Origin: Sporomusa sphaeroides DSM 2875
GTDB lineage: Bacteria; Bacillota; Negativicutes; Sporomusales; Sporomusaceae
Assembly (NCBI RefSeq): GCF_001941975.2
Contig: NZ_CP146991.1
Coordinates: forward strand, 700,501 to 764,500
Length of the DNA stretch: 64,000 nt
Reading direction: 5' to 3'
The notes under the pieces were generated by a model. That model was not told the origin of the DNA and did no database searches. It worked only from the letters and a program-made list of their open reading frames with translations. Positions 35,852 through 44,409 of the stretch are shown piece after piece; position 1 is the first letter of the stretch; each line of letters begins with the position of its first letter. The position numbers and the translations under genes were made by a program.

Positions 35852-36283
35852 ATGAAATATTTCCCCAAAATGCAATTACTTATTGCCGGCTTTTTAGTAA
35901 TTCTTATCAGCCTGGCTGTTCCGGTTATGGCAAATAACAATTCGCCGGTGACTCCTCCTAAAATTATTAGTTTGGCTCCGGTTTCACTTTCGGATGATTT
36001 ACGGGAAAAATATTCGGAACAAACCATAATGGTGAAGGTAAAGGCAACCGTATCGGCAATCGGAATCATAGACAGTGATATAAAAATAATCACAAGCTCC
36101 GGCGATGCATTATTTGATCAGGCCGTCATTGATTCAATGAAGCAGTCCGTGTTCAGCCCGGCTTACACCAGTGATAATCAGGCGGTAGCCTGTTCCATTC
36201 TTTTTCCCCTTCAGGTTAATGTGGAGAAATATGTGCCGGAAGAACAGGTAAATAACGAAGAAACCGTGAAGGCTGCGGAGTAG
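35852..36283 (+). CDS. Secreted protein with a lone TonB-C-like domain
   Basis: 143 residues. A cleavable-looking signal peptide (ending AVPVMANNN) is followed by a domain with the TonB-C pattern (IMVKVKATVSAIGIIDSDIKI...ALFDQAVIDSMKQSVFSPAY). It lacks the membrane anchor and spacer of TonB. It follows tonB by about 40 bp and probably belongs to the same transcript. It could be a periplasmic modulator of receptor-TonB contact; function unknown. Confidence 0.65.
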   Translation: MKYFPKMQLLIAGFLVILISLAVPVMANNNSPVTPPKIISLAPVSLSDDLREKYSEQTIMVKVKATVSAIGIIDSDIKIITSSGDALFDQAVIDSMKQSVFSPAYTSDNQAVACSILFPLQVNVEKYVPEEQVNNEETVKAAE

Positions 36284-36326
36284 TAACAGGATACTGTTGC
36301 TTGTAAGCAGCATCGACAGGATAAGC

Positions 36327-36355
36327 TTGACAGACCTTATACGGCATGGTAATAT
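36327..36355 (+). promoter_or_regulatory. Promoter of the Cbl-5 RND operon
   Basis: TTGACA (36327-36332) and TAATAT (36350-36355) with a 17 bp spacer. Confidence 0.82.
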
Positions 36356-36386
36356 TTGAGTGATAATTGTAAAAATTTCATAGTAT

Positions 36387-36590
36387 TTGGCCAGGTGCCT
36401 GAAAAGGCTTAATAGGGAAGACCGGTGAAAAACCGGCGCGGTCCCGCCACTGTAATGGGGAGCAAACCCAAGATATACCACTGAGACGAAACCGTCTTGG
36501 GAAGGTTTGGGTGAGCCATGATCCAGAGCCAGGAGAACTGCCTGTCTGACAATCACCGTTTTACTCACGAGCGATGAGGAGGGGATTTAG
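36387..36590 (+). ncRNA. Cobalamin riboswitch Cbl-5
   Basis: Complete aptamer: CAGGTGCCTGAAAAGGC, ACCGGTGAAAAACCGGCGC, GGTCCCGCCACTG and AGCCAGGAGAACTGCC, then the P13-like ATCACCG...GAGCGAT hairpin. The next genes are an RND adaptor and pump. Confidence 0.95.
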
Positions 36591-36659
36591 AGCGTATAAT
36601 TTTCCCGGCTGCTATAAAAACGCCGGGGTAGATTAGGAACGATGCTATTGTATTTTGTT

Positions 36660-36691
36660 GCCCCTTCCTGAATTTCAGGAAGGGGCTTTTG
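36660..36691 (+). terminator. Terminator of Cbl-5
   Basis: GCCCCTTCCTGAA/TTTCAGGAAGGGGC hairpin followed by TTTT. It closely resembles the Cbl-2 terminator. Confidence 0.85.
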
Positions 36692-36826
36692 CATGTTATA
36701 GCTGCTTTAATTATTGGGATTTGCCCTTTAACCGGATCCTGGCCTGGAATCATAAGTTGTAAAATCAGTTTATCATTGAGTACTAACCGGCAGGCCGGAA
36801 TTCTGGGCTGGTCTTAAACAGCTTGC

Positions 36827-36863
36827 GCCAATAACCGTCAACAAGGAGTTGACGGTTATTGGC
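36827..36863. repeat. Perfect 16-bp inverted repeat between Cbl-5 and the RND genes
   Basis: GCCAATAACCGTCAAC, a 5-base AAGGA loop, then GTTGACGGTTATTGGC. No T tract follows, so it is not a standard terminator; an operator or RNA hairpin is possible. Confidence 0.75.
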
Positions 36864-36957
36864 ACATCAGGAGATTCTTCCGCAAGGTGATTAACCGCTT
36901 CCGGCTGTTACCGCGATAACCGGCAGATGTAAGGAATGGAGTGAACACACATTACTG

Positions 36958-38199
36958 ATGAAGAAAGTTATACATAGCAAAAAGTGCCGGCAGATGCTGG
37001 GGATTGTGGTGGTGGCAGCAGTTTTGGCCGGTGCCCTGTTCTTCTGGAAAAGCCATAGCAGTCAGGGAAATACGGCAAAAGCCGGCGCAGTCAAGCCGCT
37101 GGTAGCGGTAGAGACAATCCGGCGGCAGGATATGTTTTCAAGGATTATCTTAAGCGGGCAAACGGTGGCGGCGGCGCAGGTCGATATTGCGCCCAAGTAC
37201 GCGGGGCATATTACCCGGGTTGCCGTAGAGTTAGGCCAGCAAGTAACAGCCGGACAAATACTTGTTGCGCAGGATTTGGAGGATATCGATCTGGCGATCG
37301 CCCAGACAACAGCCGCTATCCGGCAGGCCGGAGCGGACAGTATCGAAATCAAAGCCGCATTTGCTGCCGATTATCAAAAAGCCGAGGCCGATTATGAGCG
37401 GAATCTTGCTAATTACCGGCGGTATGAAGCCTTGTACAATATGGGGGCCATTTCCCGGGAAACGCTGGATACGGCCAAACAGCAAATAGTCAATGCAAAA
37501 GCAGCTCTGGACGTACTAAAGGAACAGTCGATGCCAAGTGGCGTTCCGGCGGTTTTAGAAAGCAAACAGGCAGCGCTGGCTAAAGCCAAATACGGCCTGG
37601 AAGCCTTGGAGAAACAGCGGGAAGACCGGCTGCTGCGGGCACCGCGGGACGGTATTATCGGCTACCGGCAGGTGGAAGCAGGAGCCTTTGTGCAGGCCGG
37701 GCAAAAGCTGCTGACGGTTGTTGATAATAGCAGCAGCTATGTTGATTGCCTTGTTTCCGAGCAGAATGCAGCGCAAATCCGGAGCGGCATGCAGGTAATG
37801 GTTGCCATTGATTCACTGGGGCAGGAGTATCCTGGCAGCATTATTTATATCAGTCCGGCAGCAGATGCCCAAACCCGGCTCTTTACTGTCAGGCTGGCGT
37901 TAACCCTGGCAGATGTTGCCGTCAAAAGCGGTATGTTCGCCCATGCCGGTATTGCCGGGCTGCTTAGAGAGCAGACTTTGTTTGTGGCAAAAACCGCGGT
38001 TACAGAAAAAAACGGCAAGCAGTATGTATTTGTCATTGATGACAAAAATCAGGCCGAACAGCGCCTGGTAACAACCGGACAACGCAATGATGAAACTGTA
38101 GAACTGCTTACAGGCATTCACGCAGGGGAGCGGGTGGCCGTCAGTAATGTATCCCGGCTTAAACCGGGGATGGCTGTTGAGGTGGATACGCACATATGA
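36958..38199 (+). CDS. RND efflux periplasmic adaptor (HlyD/AcrA family)
   Basis: 413 residues. An N-terminal anchor (residues 11-30) is followed by the lipoyl/barrel-sandwich halves (VDIAPKYAGHITRVAVELGQ and LLRAPRDGIIGYRQVEAGAF), a helical hairpin between them and a beta-barrel region. It overlaps the pump gene by 4 bp (ATGA). It links the inner-membrane pump to an outer-membrane channel; no TolC homologue is encoded in the window. Confidence 0.9.
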   Translation: MKKVIHSKKCRQMLGIVVVAAVLAGALFFWKSHSSQGNTAKAGAVKPLVAVETIRRQDMFSRIILSGQTVAAAQVDIAPKYAGHITRVAVELGQQVTAGQILVAQDLEDIDLAIAQTTAAIRQAGADSIEIKAAFAADYQKAEADYERNLANYRRYEALYNMGAISRETLDTAKQQIVNAKAALDVLKEQSMPSGVPAVLESKQAALAKAKYGLEALEKQREDRLLRAPRDGIIGYRQVEAGAFVQAGQKLLTVVDNSSSYVDCLVSEQNAAQIRSGMQVMVAIDSLGQEYPGSIIYISPAADAQTRLFTVRLALTLADVAVKSGMFAHAGIAGLLREQTLFVAKTAVTEKNGKQYVFVIDDKNQAEQRLVTTGQRNDETVELLTGIHAGERVAVSNVSRLKPGMAVEVDTHI

Positions 38200-41100
38200 A
38201 TATCACCCGTTTTTCTATTCAACGTCCTGTCGGCATAACCATGATTGTCATGCTGTTTGTTGTGCTGGGGCTATACAGCTTTTTTCGTATCGGTGTGGAG
38301 CTGCTGCCGGCCCTGAACAGTCCCTATTTTTCCATAGCTGTTGAATATCCCGGCGCCAGCGTGGAAGAGGTTGAGGAAATGGTGGTCAAACCACTGGAAC
38401 AGGAATTGGTTTCCTTATCGCATTTAAAGCGGATTCTCGCCATTGCCAAGCCGGAACGGGCTACGATCGTCCTGGAATTTGACTATATGGCCAATGGCGA
38501 TATTGCCTCTATCGACGCTTCCAAGGCCATCAACCGGGTGCGGAAAAAACTGCCGGAGGATGTAGAGGAACCGGTGATAAGCCGGCGGGATGCCAACGCT
38601 GTGCCGGTTATGGAAATTGCGGTAAAGGCAAAATATCCATTGTCTGATATCTATGGCAAAGCCGATCACATTTTCAAAGAGCGGCTCCAACGGGCCGGCG
38701 GTGTATCCGATGTGGCTGTCGGCGGCGGTCGCGACCGGGAAATCGCCGTACTGGTTGACCGCGATAAACTAGCCTTATATAATTTGTCGCTAAACCAGAT
38801 TGCCGAGCGCATTAAAGGCGATAACCTGCTTTTGCCTGCCGGTTCCGTATATTCGGAAACACAGGAAAGTGATGTGCGTTTGGCCGCCCGCTACCAGTCT
38901 GCCGAAGAAATCAAGCGGGTATATCTTGCCAATACCGGTGGGGGTGCCGTACCCTTAACCGAGATTGCCGAGGTGAGCGGGCAGGACAGCCGCGCCACCC
39001 GCTATGGCAGGGTAAATGGCGATGATGCCATTACCCTGCAGGTATACAAAAACAGTGATGCCAATATTGTCAATACCGTTAAGCAGGTGCAGCATGAACT
39101 GGCGGCACTGCAGGACGAATATCCGGAGTATCAGTTTATTGTAGTAACCAATGACGCCAATTATATTGACAACGCCTTGCATAATACCCTTATTGCCCTG
39201 TTTGAGGGCATAATGACTACCGGACTGGTATTATTTTTATTTCTTCGCGGCTGGCGGTCAACGGTTGCCGTCATGATTGCCATCCCGACATCGCTGATTT
39301 CCACCTTTTTGGTTATGTATGCGGCAGGCTTTACCTTTAACATGATGTCCCTGATGGGCATGGCATTGTGCATCGGGATATTAGTGGATGATGCCATTGT
39401 TGTCCTGGAGAACATCCATAGACACCTGCAGCTGGGCAAACCGCCGGCCGTCGCTGCCGAAGAGGGGCGCAACGAAATCGGCACAGCGGCCATCGCCATT
39501 ACCCTGTGTGATGTGGTGGTATTCTTACCCATCGCCTTTATGACCGACATGACCGGGCAGTATTTTCGCCAATTTGGGTTAACCATTGTATTTGCCACAT
39601 TGTTTTCACTGTTCATTTCCTTTACTTTAACCCCGATGCTGGCTGCACGGCTGTTTTCCACCGGGGCAGCCCCGGTTAGCGGAAGGATCTGGACTTTTAT
39701 GGACAGCCTGGAAAAAACCGCTGTTGACAAGTATGAAAAGCTGCTGCGCCGGAGCCTGGCTCATGGCAGGCAAGTGATTGCCGGTGTACTTATTTTGCTG
39801 GTTAGTACTGTTGCCCTGATTCCTCTCGGGGTAATCGGAGCCGAATATATGCCGCGAACAGATGAAAGCAACTTCCGGGTCAGTGTCGAATTGCCTGTGG
39901 GACAGAACCTGGAAATGACCGATGCGGTGATCAGTCAATTGGAGCAGTATATCCTGACAATTCCGGAAGTGACCTACTGCCTGAGCAATGTCGGCGGCAG
40001 CAGCAGCAACTGGGGCAGGATGACCGTACAGCTTGTAGGGAAAAGGGAACGGGACCGCAGTATTTGGGAAATTACCGATGATGTCAGAAACTTTGCCCGC
40101 CGTCAGCTTGCTCACGCTTCGGTGCGGGTTTATGAAACCGAGTCGTCGGTGGCCGGTATTTCGACAGGCGGTGCCGAGATACACTCCCCGGTCTTAATTT
40201 ATCTTTTAGGGTCAGATATGGACGACTTAGTCAGGGCCTCCAATCAGCTGCAGGCCACTCTGGCTAACATCGAGGGCACCAAAGAGATCCGCAGCAACTA
40301 CCGGGTAGGGGTTCCCGAATTTAAGCTGACAGTTGACCGGGAAAAACTGAAATTCTTTACTACCTCGGTACAGGACGTTAAGGAGGCTTTTGCTGGCGCG
40401 ATTAACGGCAAAAAGGCCGGAGTGCTGCCCAATGACAGCAGCAACAACGGGCGTGACACCGATATTGTCGTCCGGCTAAAGGGCAGCGAATACTTTAAAC
40501 CCTCTGATCTGACCAATATTCCGGTTAAAGCCGATGGCAAAATGGTATTTCTGGGCGATGTGGCCCGGATTGAAGAGGGGGTAGGCCCTGTTGGCATTAC
40601 CCGGCTGAATAAGCAGCGCTCCCTTATTGTGCAGGCCAATATAACTGACCGCCCCTTAAACGAGGTGCTGCAGGAACTGGACAGCCTGCTTAAACAGGAA
40701 GCCTTGCCGGAAGGCGTGACCTACCGCTTTGGCGGACAGGCGGCCGAGATGGACAGCAGCTACGGAGAAATTATCCAGGCATTGGTTTTGTCTCTCCTGC
40801 TGGTGTATATGCTGCTGGCTGTGCTCTATGAATCGGCCTTTACGCCGGTTATCCGGATGTTATCACTGCCGTTGGGCCTAATCGGAAGCCTGCTGTTTTT
40901 GCTTTTTACCAATAATACCATTAATGTCTATTCCCTTGTCGGCTTTTTAGTCATGGACGGACTGGTGGCCAAGAACGGCACTTTGCTGCTGGATTACACA
41001 CTGACACTGATGGGGCGGGGCATGAGCGCCTATGAAGCATTGGTGGAAGCAGGCAAAACCCGTTTAAGGCCCATCTGTATGACTACTCTGACCATGGTGG

Positions 41101-41270
41101 TCGGTATGCTGCCCACTGCCCTGGCCCTGAGTGAAGGCGCCGAAACCAGGGTGAGTATGGCCTGGGTGCTTATTGGCGGCTTGCTCTCATCCACCGTATT
41201 TACCTTATTTGTTATCCCGATAGTTTTCCTGTTTTTTGACCGCCATCCTGTGCGGACTTGGTTTCAGTAA
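38196..41270 (+). CDS. RND-family inner-membrane efflux pump (AcrB/HAE-1 type)
   Basis: 1024 residues, full length. Starts ITRFSIQRPVGITMIVML, has the HAE-1 signature GMALCIGILVDDAIVVLENI near residue 386-405 containing the proton-relay aspartates, and repeats the topology in the second half. HAE-1 pumps usually export amphiphilic compounds; the CzcA metal-type signature was not recognised. Being behind a cobalamin riboswitch, it is made when B12 is scarce, so a role in corrinoid or precursor traffic, or in secreting a corrinoid-scavenging compound, is possible. Confidence 0.92.
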   Translation: MNITRFSIQRPVGITMIVMLFVVLGLYSFFRIGVELLPALNSPYFSIAVEYPGASVEEVEEMVVKPLEQELVSLSHLKRILAIAKPERATIVLEFDYMANGDIASIDASKAINRVRKKLPEDVEEPVISRRDANAVPVMEIAVKAKYPLSDIYGKADHIFKERLQRAGGVSDVAVGGGRDREIAVLVDRDKLALYNLSLNQIAERIKGDNLLLPAGSVYSETQESDVRLAARYQSAEEIKRVYLANTGGGAVPLTEIAEVSGQDSRATRYGRVNGDDAITLQVYKNSDANIVNTVKQVQHELAALQDEYPEYQFIVVTNDANYIDNALHNTLIALFEGIMTTGLVLFLFLRGWRSTVAVMIAIPTSLISTFLVMYAAGFTFNMMSLMGMALCIGILVDDAIVVLENIHRHLQLGKPPAVAAEEGRNEIGTAAIAITLCDVVVFLPIAFMTDMTGQYFRQFGLTIVFATLFSLFISFTLTPMLAARLFSTGAAPVSGRIWTFMDSLEKTAVDKYEKLLRRSLAHGRQVIAGVLILLVSTVALIPLGVIGAEYMPRTDESNFRVSVELPVGQNLEMTDAVISQLEQYILTIPEVTYCLSNVGGSSSNWGRMTVQLVGKRERDRSIWEITDDVRNFARRQLAHASVRVYETESSVAGISTGGAEIHSPVLIYLLGSDMDDLVRASNQLQATLANIEGTKEIRSNYRVGVPEFKLTVDREKLKFFTTSVQDVKEAFAGAINGKKAGVLPNDSSNNGRDTDIVVRLKGSEYFKPSDLTNIPVKADGKMVFLGDVARIEEGVGPVGITRLNKQRSLIVQANITDRPLNEVLQELDSLLKQEALPEGVTYRFGGQAAEMDSSYGEIIQALVLSLLLVYMLLAVLYESAFTPVIRMLSLPLGLIGSLLFLLFTNNTINVYSLVGFLVMDGLVAKNGTLLLDYTLTLMGRGMSAYEALVEAGKTRLRPICMTTLTMVVGMLPTALALSEGAETRVSMAWVLIGGLLSSTVFTLFVIPIVFLFFDRHPVRTWFQ

Positions 41271-41309
41271 TCGCTTGTTGTTGGCTGCAACCGTAATAAT
41301 TTGTATTTT

Positions 41310-41320
41310 TATGGTATAAT
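41310..41320 (+). promoter_or_regulatory. Extended -10 promoter of the molybdopterin oxidoreductase
   Basis: TGGTATAAT ending at 41320 gives an extended -10 element; no good -35 box is seen. Confidence 0.5.
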
Positions 41321-41377
41321 AGCCATAGAAAATCAACCAGAATTAATACCATCTAAAACAACAAGGGAGAGGATTTC

Positions 41378-43402
41378 ATGGAAATCTTGCGGTCCGTTTG
41401 TCCATATGATTGCCCTGACACCTGTGGCTTGCTTATCTATAAAGAGGGTGAAACGGTTGTCAAAGTTCAGGGTGATCCGGAACATTCGTTTACACGCGGG
41501 ACACTTTGTCCTAAAATGGCCCATTATGAAAGAACCGTCTATTCAAAGCGGCGGCTTTTAACGCCATTGCTGCGGTCCGGTCCCAAGGGCAGCGGTGCCT
41601 TCACGCCGGTTTCCTGGGAGGAAGCCATTGGCCTCATTGCTGATAAATGGAAGGGCATTATTGCCCAATATGGGGCGGAGGCAATATTACCCTACTCTTA
41701 CGCCGGAACCATGGGACTGGTTCAGCGTAATGCCGGTCATCCCTTTTTCTATAGCCTGGGCGCATCCCGGCTGGAGCGGACTATCTGTTCGCCGGCCAAA
41801 GACTATGGCTGGAAAGCGGTAATGGGGCAAACCATAGCGCCACACCCCGGCGAACTGCAGGCCAGTGATTTGATCATTTTGTGGGGTATCAGCGCTCTGG
41901 CGACAGATATTCATATTGTGCATGATATCAATATCGCCAAAGCCAAGGGCGCTAAAGTATGGCTGATTGATACTTATGAAACGCCTACTGCGAAAATTTC
42001 CGATCAGGTCATACTGGTTCGTCCGGGTAGCGATGGGGCTTTGGCACTGGGCATGCTGCATGTCATTGCGCGCGACAAGCTGGCAGATCAGCATTTTATC
42101 AGGCAATACGTCCAGGGGTATGAGGAACTGGCAGCAACGGTGCTGCCTCAGTATACACCGGCAGCAGTCAGTAAAATAACCGGAATTGCTGCCGGTACAA
42201 TCGAGGAGCTGGCAAGACAGTACGCTGCGGCAGAGGCTCCGTTTATCAGAATGGGGAGCGGTTTATCCCGCTATGGCAATGGAGCAATGACTGTACGGAT
42301 TCTCACCTGTTTGCCTGCAGTGTGTGGTGCGTGGAAAAAAAACGGTGGCGGCGTATTGACCGGAACCACTACGGCAGGTGCCTTTGACAGCAAGTTAATC
42401 ACCCGTGAAGATTTGCAGAAAAGTGCAACGCGGCTGATCAACATGAATGAATTGGGACATGCCCTGAATGAAGTAAAAGCGCCGCCGGTAATGGGGCTGT
42501 ATGTGTACAGCTCCAATCCGGCGATAACAGCTCCTGATCAAAACCGGGTCCTGCAGGGCTTGGCCCGGGAAGAACTCTTTACCGTGGTACATGAACGGTT
42601 CCTGACAGATACGGCTAACTACGCGGATGTTGTATTACCGGCGACCACTTCCCTTGAGCATAGTGATCTATACCGTGCTTACGGGCATTATGTCGTGCAG
42701 CGCGCTTTCAAGGTAATTAACGCGGTAGGGCAGTCAAAATCCAATTGGGAGGTATTCTGTCTCCTGGCTGCGGCGATGGGAATCGATGAGCCGTTCTTTC
42801 AGCAGACCGAGGATGCCCTGATTGACAGTATTCTGGCCAAGCCCACTTCCTGGCTGCAGCAAACCGAAATGGAAAAACTGCGGCAAGGATATCCGGTGGA
42901 TTTGCCGCTGCCTGATGAGTATAAGCTGCAATTTCAAACACCGTCAGGGAAGATTGAAATAATAAATCCCCGGGAAGAAGACCCTTTGCCCAAATACTTC
43001 GAGCCCTATGGCGACAAAGCCGAATTTTGGCTGGTTAATTCGCCCGATGCCCGGATACTGGATTCCTCCTTTAATGAGCGGGAGGACTTGACGAAAAACA
43101 ATACCATGATTTTGCAAATGAACCCGGGAGATGCCGCTCAAAAAGGCTTAAAAGACGGTCAGCTTGTTGTCGCTTGGAACGAACGCGGCAAAGCGGTTTT
43201 TACGCTGAAAACCAGCGCGAAAGTACCGGCAGCTGTTGTTGTGACCGAAGGCGTGTGGTGGCTTGAGCATGCCGTAGGCGACCGTTCGGTCAATGTGCTG
43301 ACATCCCAAAGACTTACAGATAAGGCGAAGGGAAGTACTTTTTATGATGTAAAAGTAAATGTTATCGCCCACACGGATAGTTGTCATATTGAGGGCAGAT
43401 GA
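41378..43402 (+). CDS. Molybdopterin-dependent oxidoreductase with an N-terminal 4Fe-4S site
   Basis: 674 residues. Cluster ligands Cys8, Cys12, Cys16 and Cys44 (CPYDCPDTC ... GTLCPK), then the molybdopterin domain (VSWEEAIGLIADKW) and the C-terminal dinucleotide-binding domain (MNPGDAAQKGLKDGQLVVAW). No Tat signal is present, so it is cytoplasmic. Members include assimilatory and uncharacterised formate dehydrogenase- or BisC-like reductases. The metal ligand and substrate cannot be assigned. AGGGAGAGG precedes the ATG. No link to the corrinoid genes is evident. Confidence 0.88.
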   Translation: MEILRSVCPYDCPDTCGLLIYKEGETVVKVQGDPEHSFTRGTLCPKMAHYERTVYSKRRLLTPLLRSGPKGSGAFTPVSWEEAIGLIADKWKGIIAQYGAEAILPYSYAGTMGLVQRNAGHPFFYSLGASRLERTICSPAKDYGWKAVMGQTIAPHPGELQASDLIILWGISALATDIHIVHDINIAKAKGAKVWLIDTYETPTAKISDQVILVRPGSDGALALGMLHVIARDKLADQHFIRQYVQGYEELAATVLPQYTPAAVSKITGIAAGTIEELARQYAAAEAPFIRMGSGLSRYGNGAMTVRILTCLPAVCGAWKKNGGGVLTGTTTAGAFDSKLITREDLQKSATRLINMNELGHALNEVKAPPVMGLYVYSSNPAITAPDQNRVLQGLAREELFTVVHERFLTDTANYADVVLPATTSLEHSDLYRAYGHYVVQRAFKVINAVGQSKSNWEVFCLLAAAMGIDEPFFQQTEDALIDSILAKPTSWLQQTEMEKLRQGYPVDLPLPDEYKLQFQTPSGKIEIINPREEDPLPKYFEPYGDKAEFWLVNSPDARILDSSFNEREDLTKNNTMILQMNPGDAAQKGLKDGQLVVAWNERGKAVFTLKTSAKVPAAVVVTEGVWWLEHAVGDRSVNVLTSQRLTDKAKGSTFYDVKVNVIAHTDSCHIEGR

Positions 43403-43414
43403 AAGGAGCCTTAT

Positions 43415-43933
43415 ATGAAAAAACGAATATTGCTTGCTGTGTGCCTGCTCCTGCTTGCGGCCGTTTCCGTGCAGGCGGAGGAACCGCCTGCCAATCCGCC
43501 GCTGGACTGGGAGATCAGCGTCCGGCCTAAACCCAGTGAAGAGGAGATCGAGCGGCAGCGTTGGCTGCACGTATTTAGCAATGACATTGGTACGTTTGTC
43601 TTTGACCATAAATCCCTTAAGGTTGATGAAGCCGATAACAACCTGGTTCATGTCCTGACCAAAACCATCTTTACCGATCCGAAACTTATTGGCAGCTTAA
43701 ACGACAAATATCAGGAAAAATTGACAGCAGCGGACAAAGTTGCCTACAGCGAAATCTGGATGGCCTTTAAGACCAGGGATAAAACCTATGCAGTTACCGG
43801 GATAAAAGTGGTCAGCGAACAGGGAACCGTGTTGGAAGAACGTCAGCAAACCGCAAAGTTCGCCCCTGTTCCCGTAAAGACTTTCGCCGACTCTATGTAC
43901 GAAATTGTCAAAAATTATGTGCGGAATAATTAG
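43415..43933 (+). CDS. Exported protein of unknown function
   Basis: 172 residues with a clear signal peptide (cleavage near SVQAEEPP). The mature part starts with a Pro-rich run and then a mixed alpha/beta region (FDHKSLKVDEADNNLVHVLTK ... YSEIWMAFKT). It resembles small periplasmic proteins that report on envelope redox or transport, but I do not recognise a family. It follows the oxidoreductase by 12 bp with AAAGGAG upstream, so the two are probably co-transcribed. Confidence 0.65.
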   Translation: MKKRILLAVCLLLLAAVSVQAEEPPANPPLDWEISVRPKPSEEEIERQRWLHVFSNDIGTFVFDHKSLKVDEADNNLVHVLTKTIFTDPKLIGSLNDKYQEKLTAADKVAYSEIWMAFKTRDKTYAVTGIKVVSEQGTVLEERQQTAKFAPVPVKTFADSMYEIVKNYVRNN

Positions 43934-43992
43934 AACTGACACCACTTGCCGGCAGTAATACCTGGCACAGTATTGCTCAAAGTTTCCATAAG

Positions 43993-44034
43993 AACTTTGT
44001 CGAATTTAGTAGGATAAAAACTTTCGACAAAGTT
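43993..44034. repeat. 12-bp inverted repeat overlapping the Cbl-6 promoter
   Basis: AACTTTGTCGAA (43993-44004) and TTCGACAAAGTT (44023-44034) are perfect inverted repeats. The right arm covers the -35 box of the Cbl-6 promoter. It may be an operator, or a terminator for the gene upstream. Confidence 0.6.
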
Positions 44035-44052
44035 ATCCATTTATGATAAAAT
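44024..44052 (+). promoter_or_regulatory. Promoter of the Cbl-6 operon
   Basis: TCGACA (44024) and TAAAAT (44047) with a 17 bp spacer. Confidence 0.6.
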
Positions 44053-44090
44053 TTAGAAAACAGACAACTAAATAAAAAATAAATATTTCC

Positions 44091-44289
44091 AGGTACAGGT
44101 GTCCGCAAGGACATAATAGAGAAACCGGTTAAAAGCCGGTGCGGTCCCGCCACTGTAATGGGGAGCGAATCCATGATATGCCACTGAGACGATGGTCTTG
44201 GGAAGGTTTGGAGGAGTGATGATCCTAAGCCAGGAGAACTGCCTGTACAACAATCACCGTTGACCTGCGAGAGATGGGAAGGGGATTTG
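44091..44289 (+). ncRNA. Cobalamin riboswitch Cbl-6
   Basis: Complete aptamer with slight differences from the rest: CAGGTGTCCGCAAGGAC, AATAGAGAAACCGGTTAAAA in place of AATAGGGAAG, then GGTCCCGCCACTG and AGCCAGGAGAACTGCC. The gene that follows encodes a secretin. Confidence 0.93.
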
Positions 44290-44336
44290 GCTGCATGTTT
44301 TTTTTGCATGTAGTTCCGGCTGTTTGCCGGAATCTA

Positions 44337-44380
44337 AGAAGCCCCTGTCGGTTATTCGCAGGAGGCTTCTTTCTTTTTAT
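44337..44380 (+). terminator. Terminator of Cbl-6
   Basis: AGAAGCC...GGCTTCT stem with an inner CCTG/CAGG part, followed by TTCTTTTTATT. A second hairpin, TTCCGGC/GCCGGAA (44314-44332), precedes it and may be the alternative fold. Confidence 0.8.
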
Positions 44381-44409
44381 TAACTCATACTCCTACTAAC
44401 TGAAAGTCG

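Noticed and set aside
41378-43402. Selenocysteine in the molybdopterin oxidoreductase
   Set aside because: No in-frame TGA is present; the frame is continuous, so no selenocysteine is needed.
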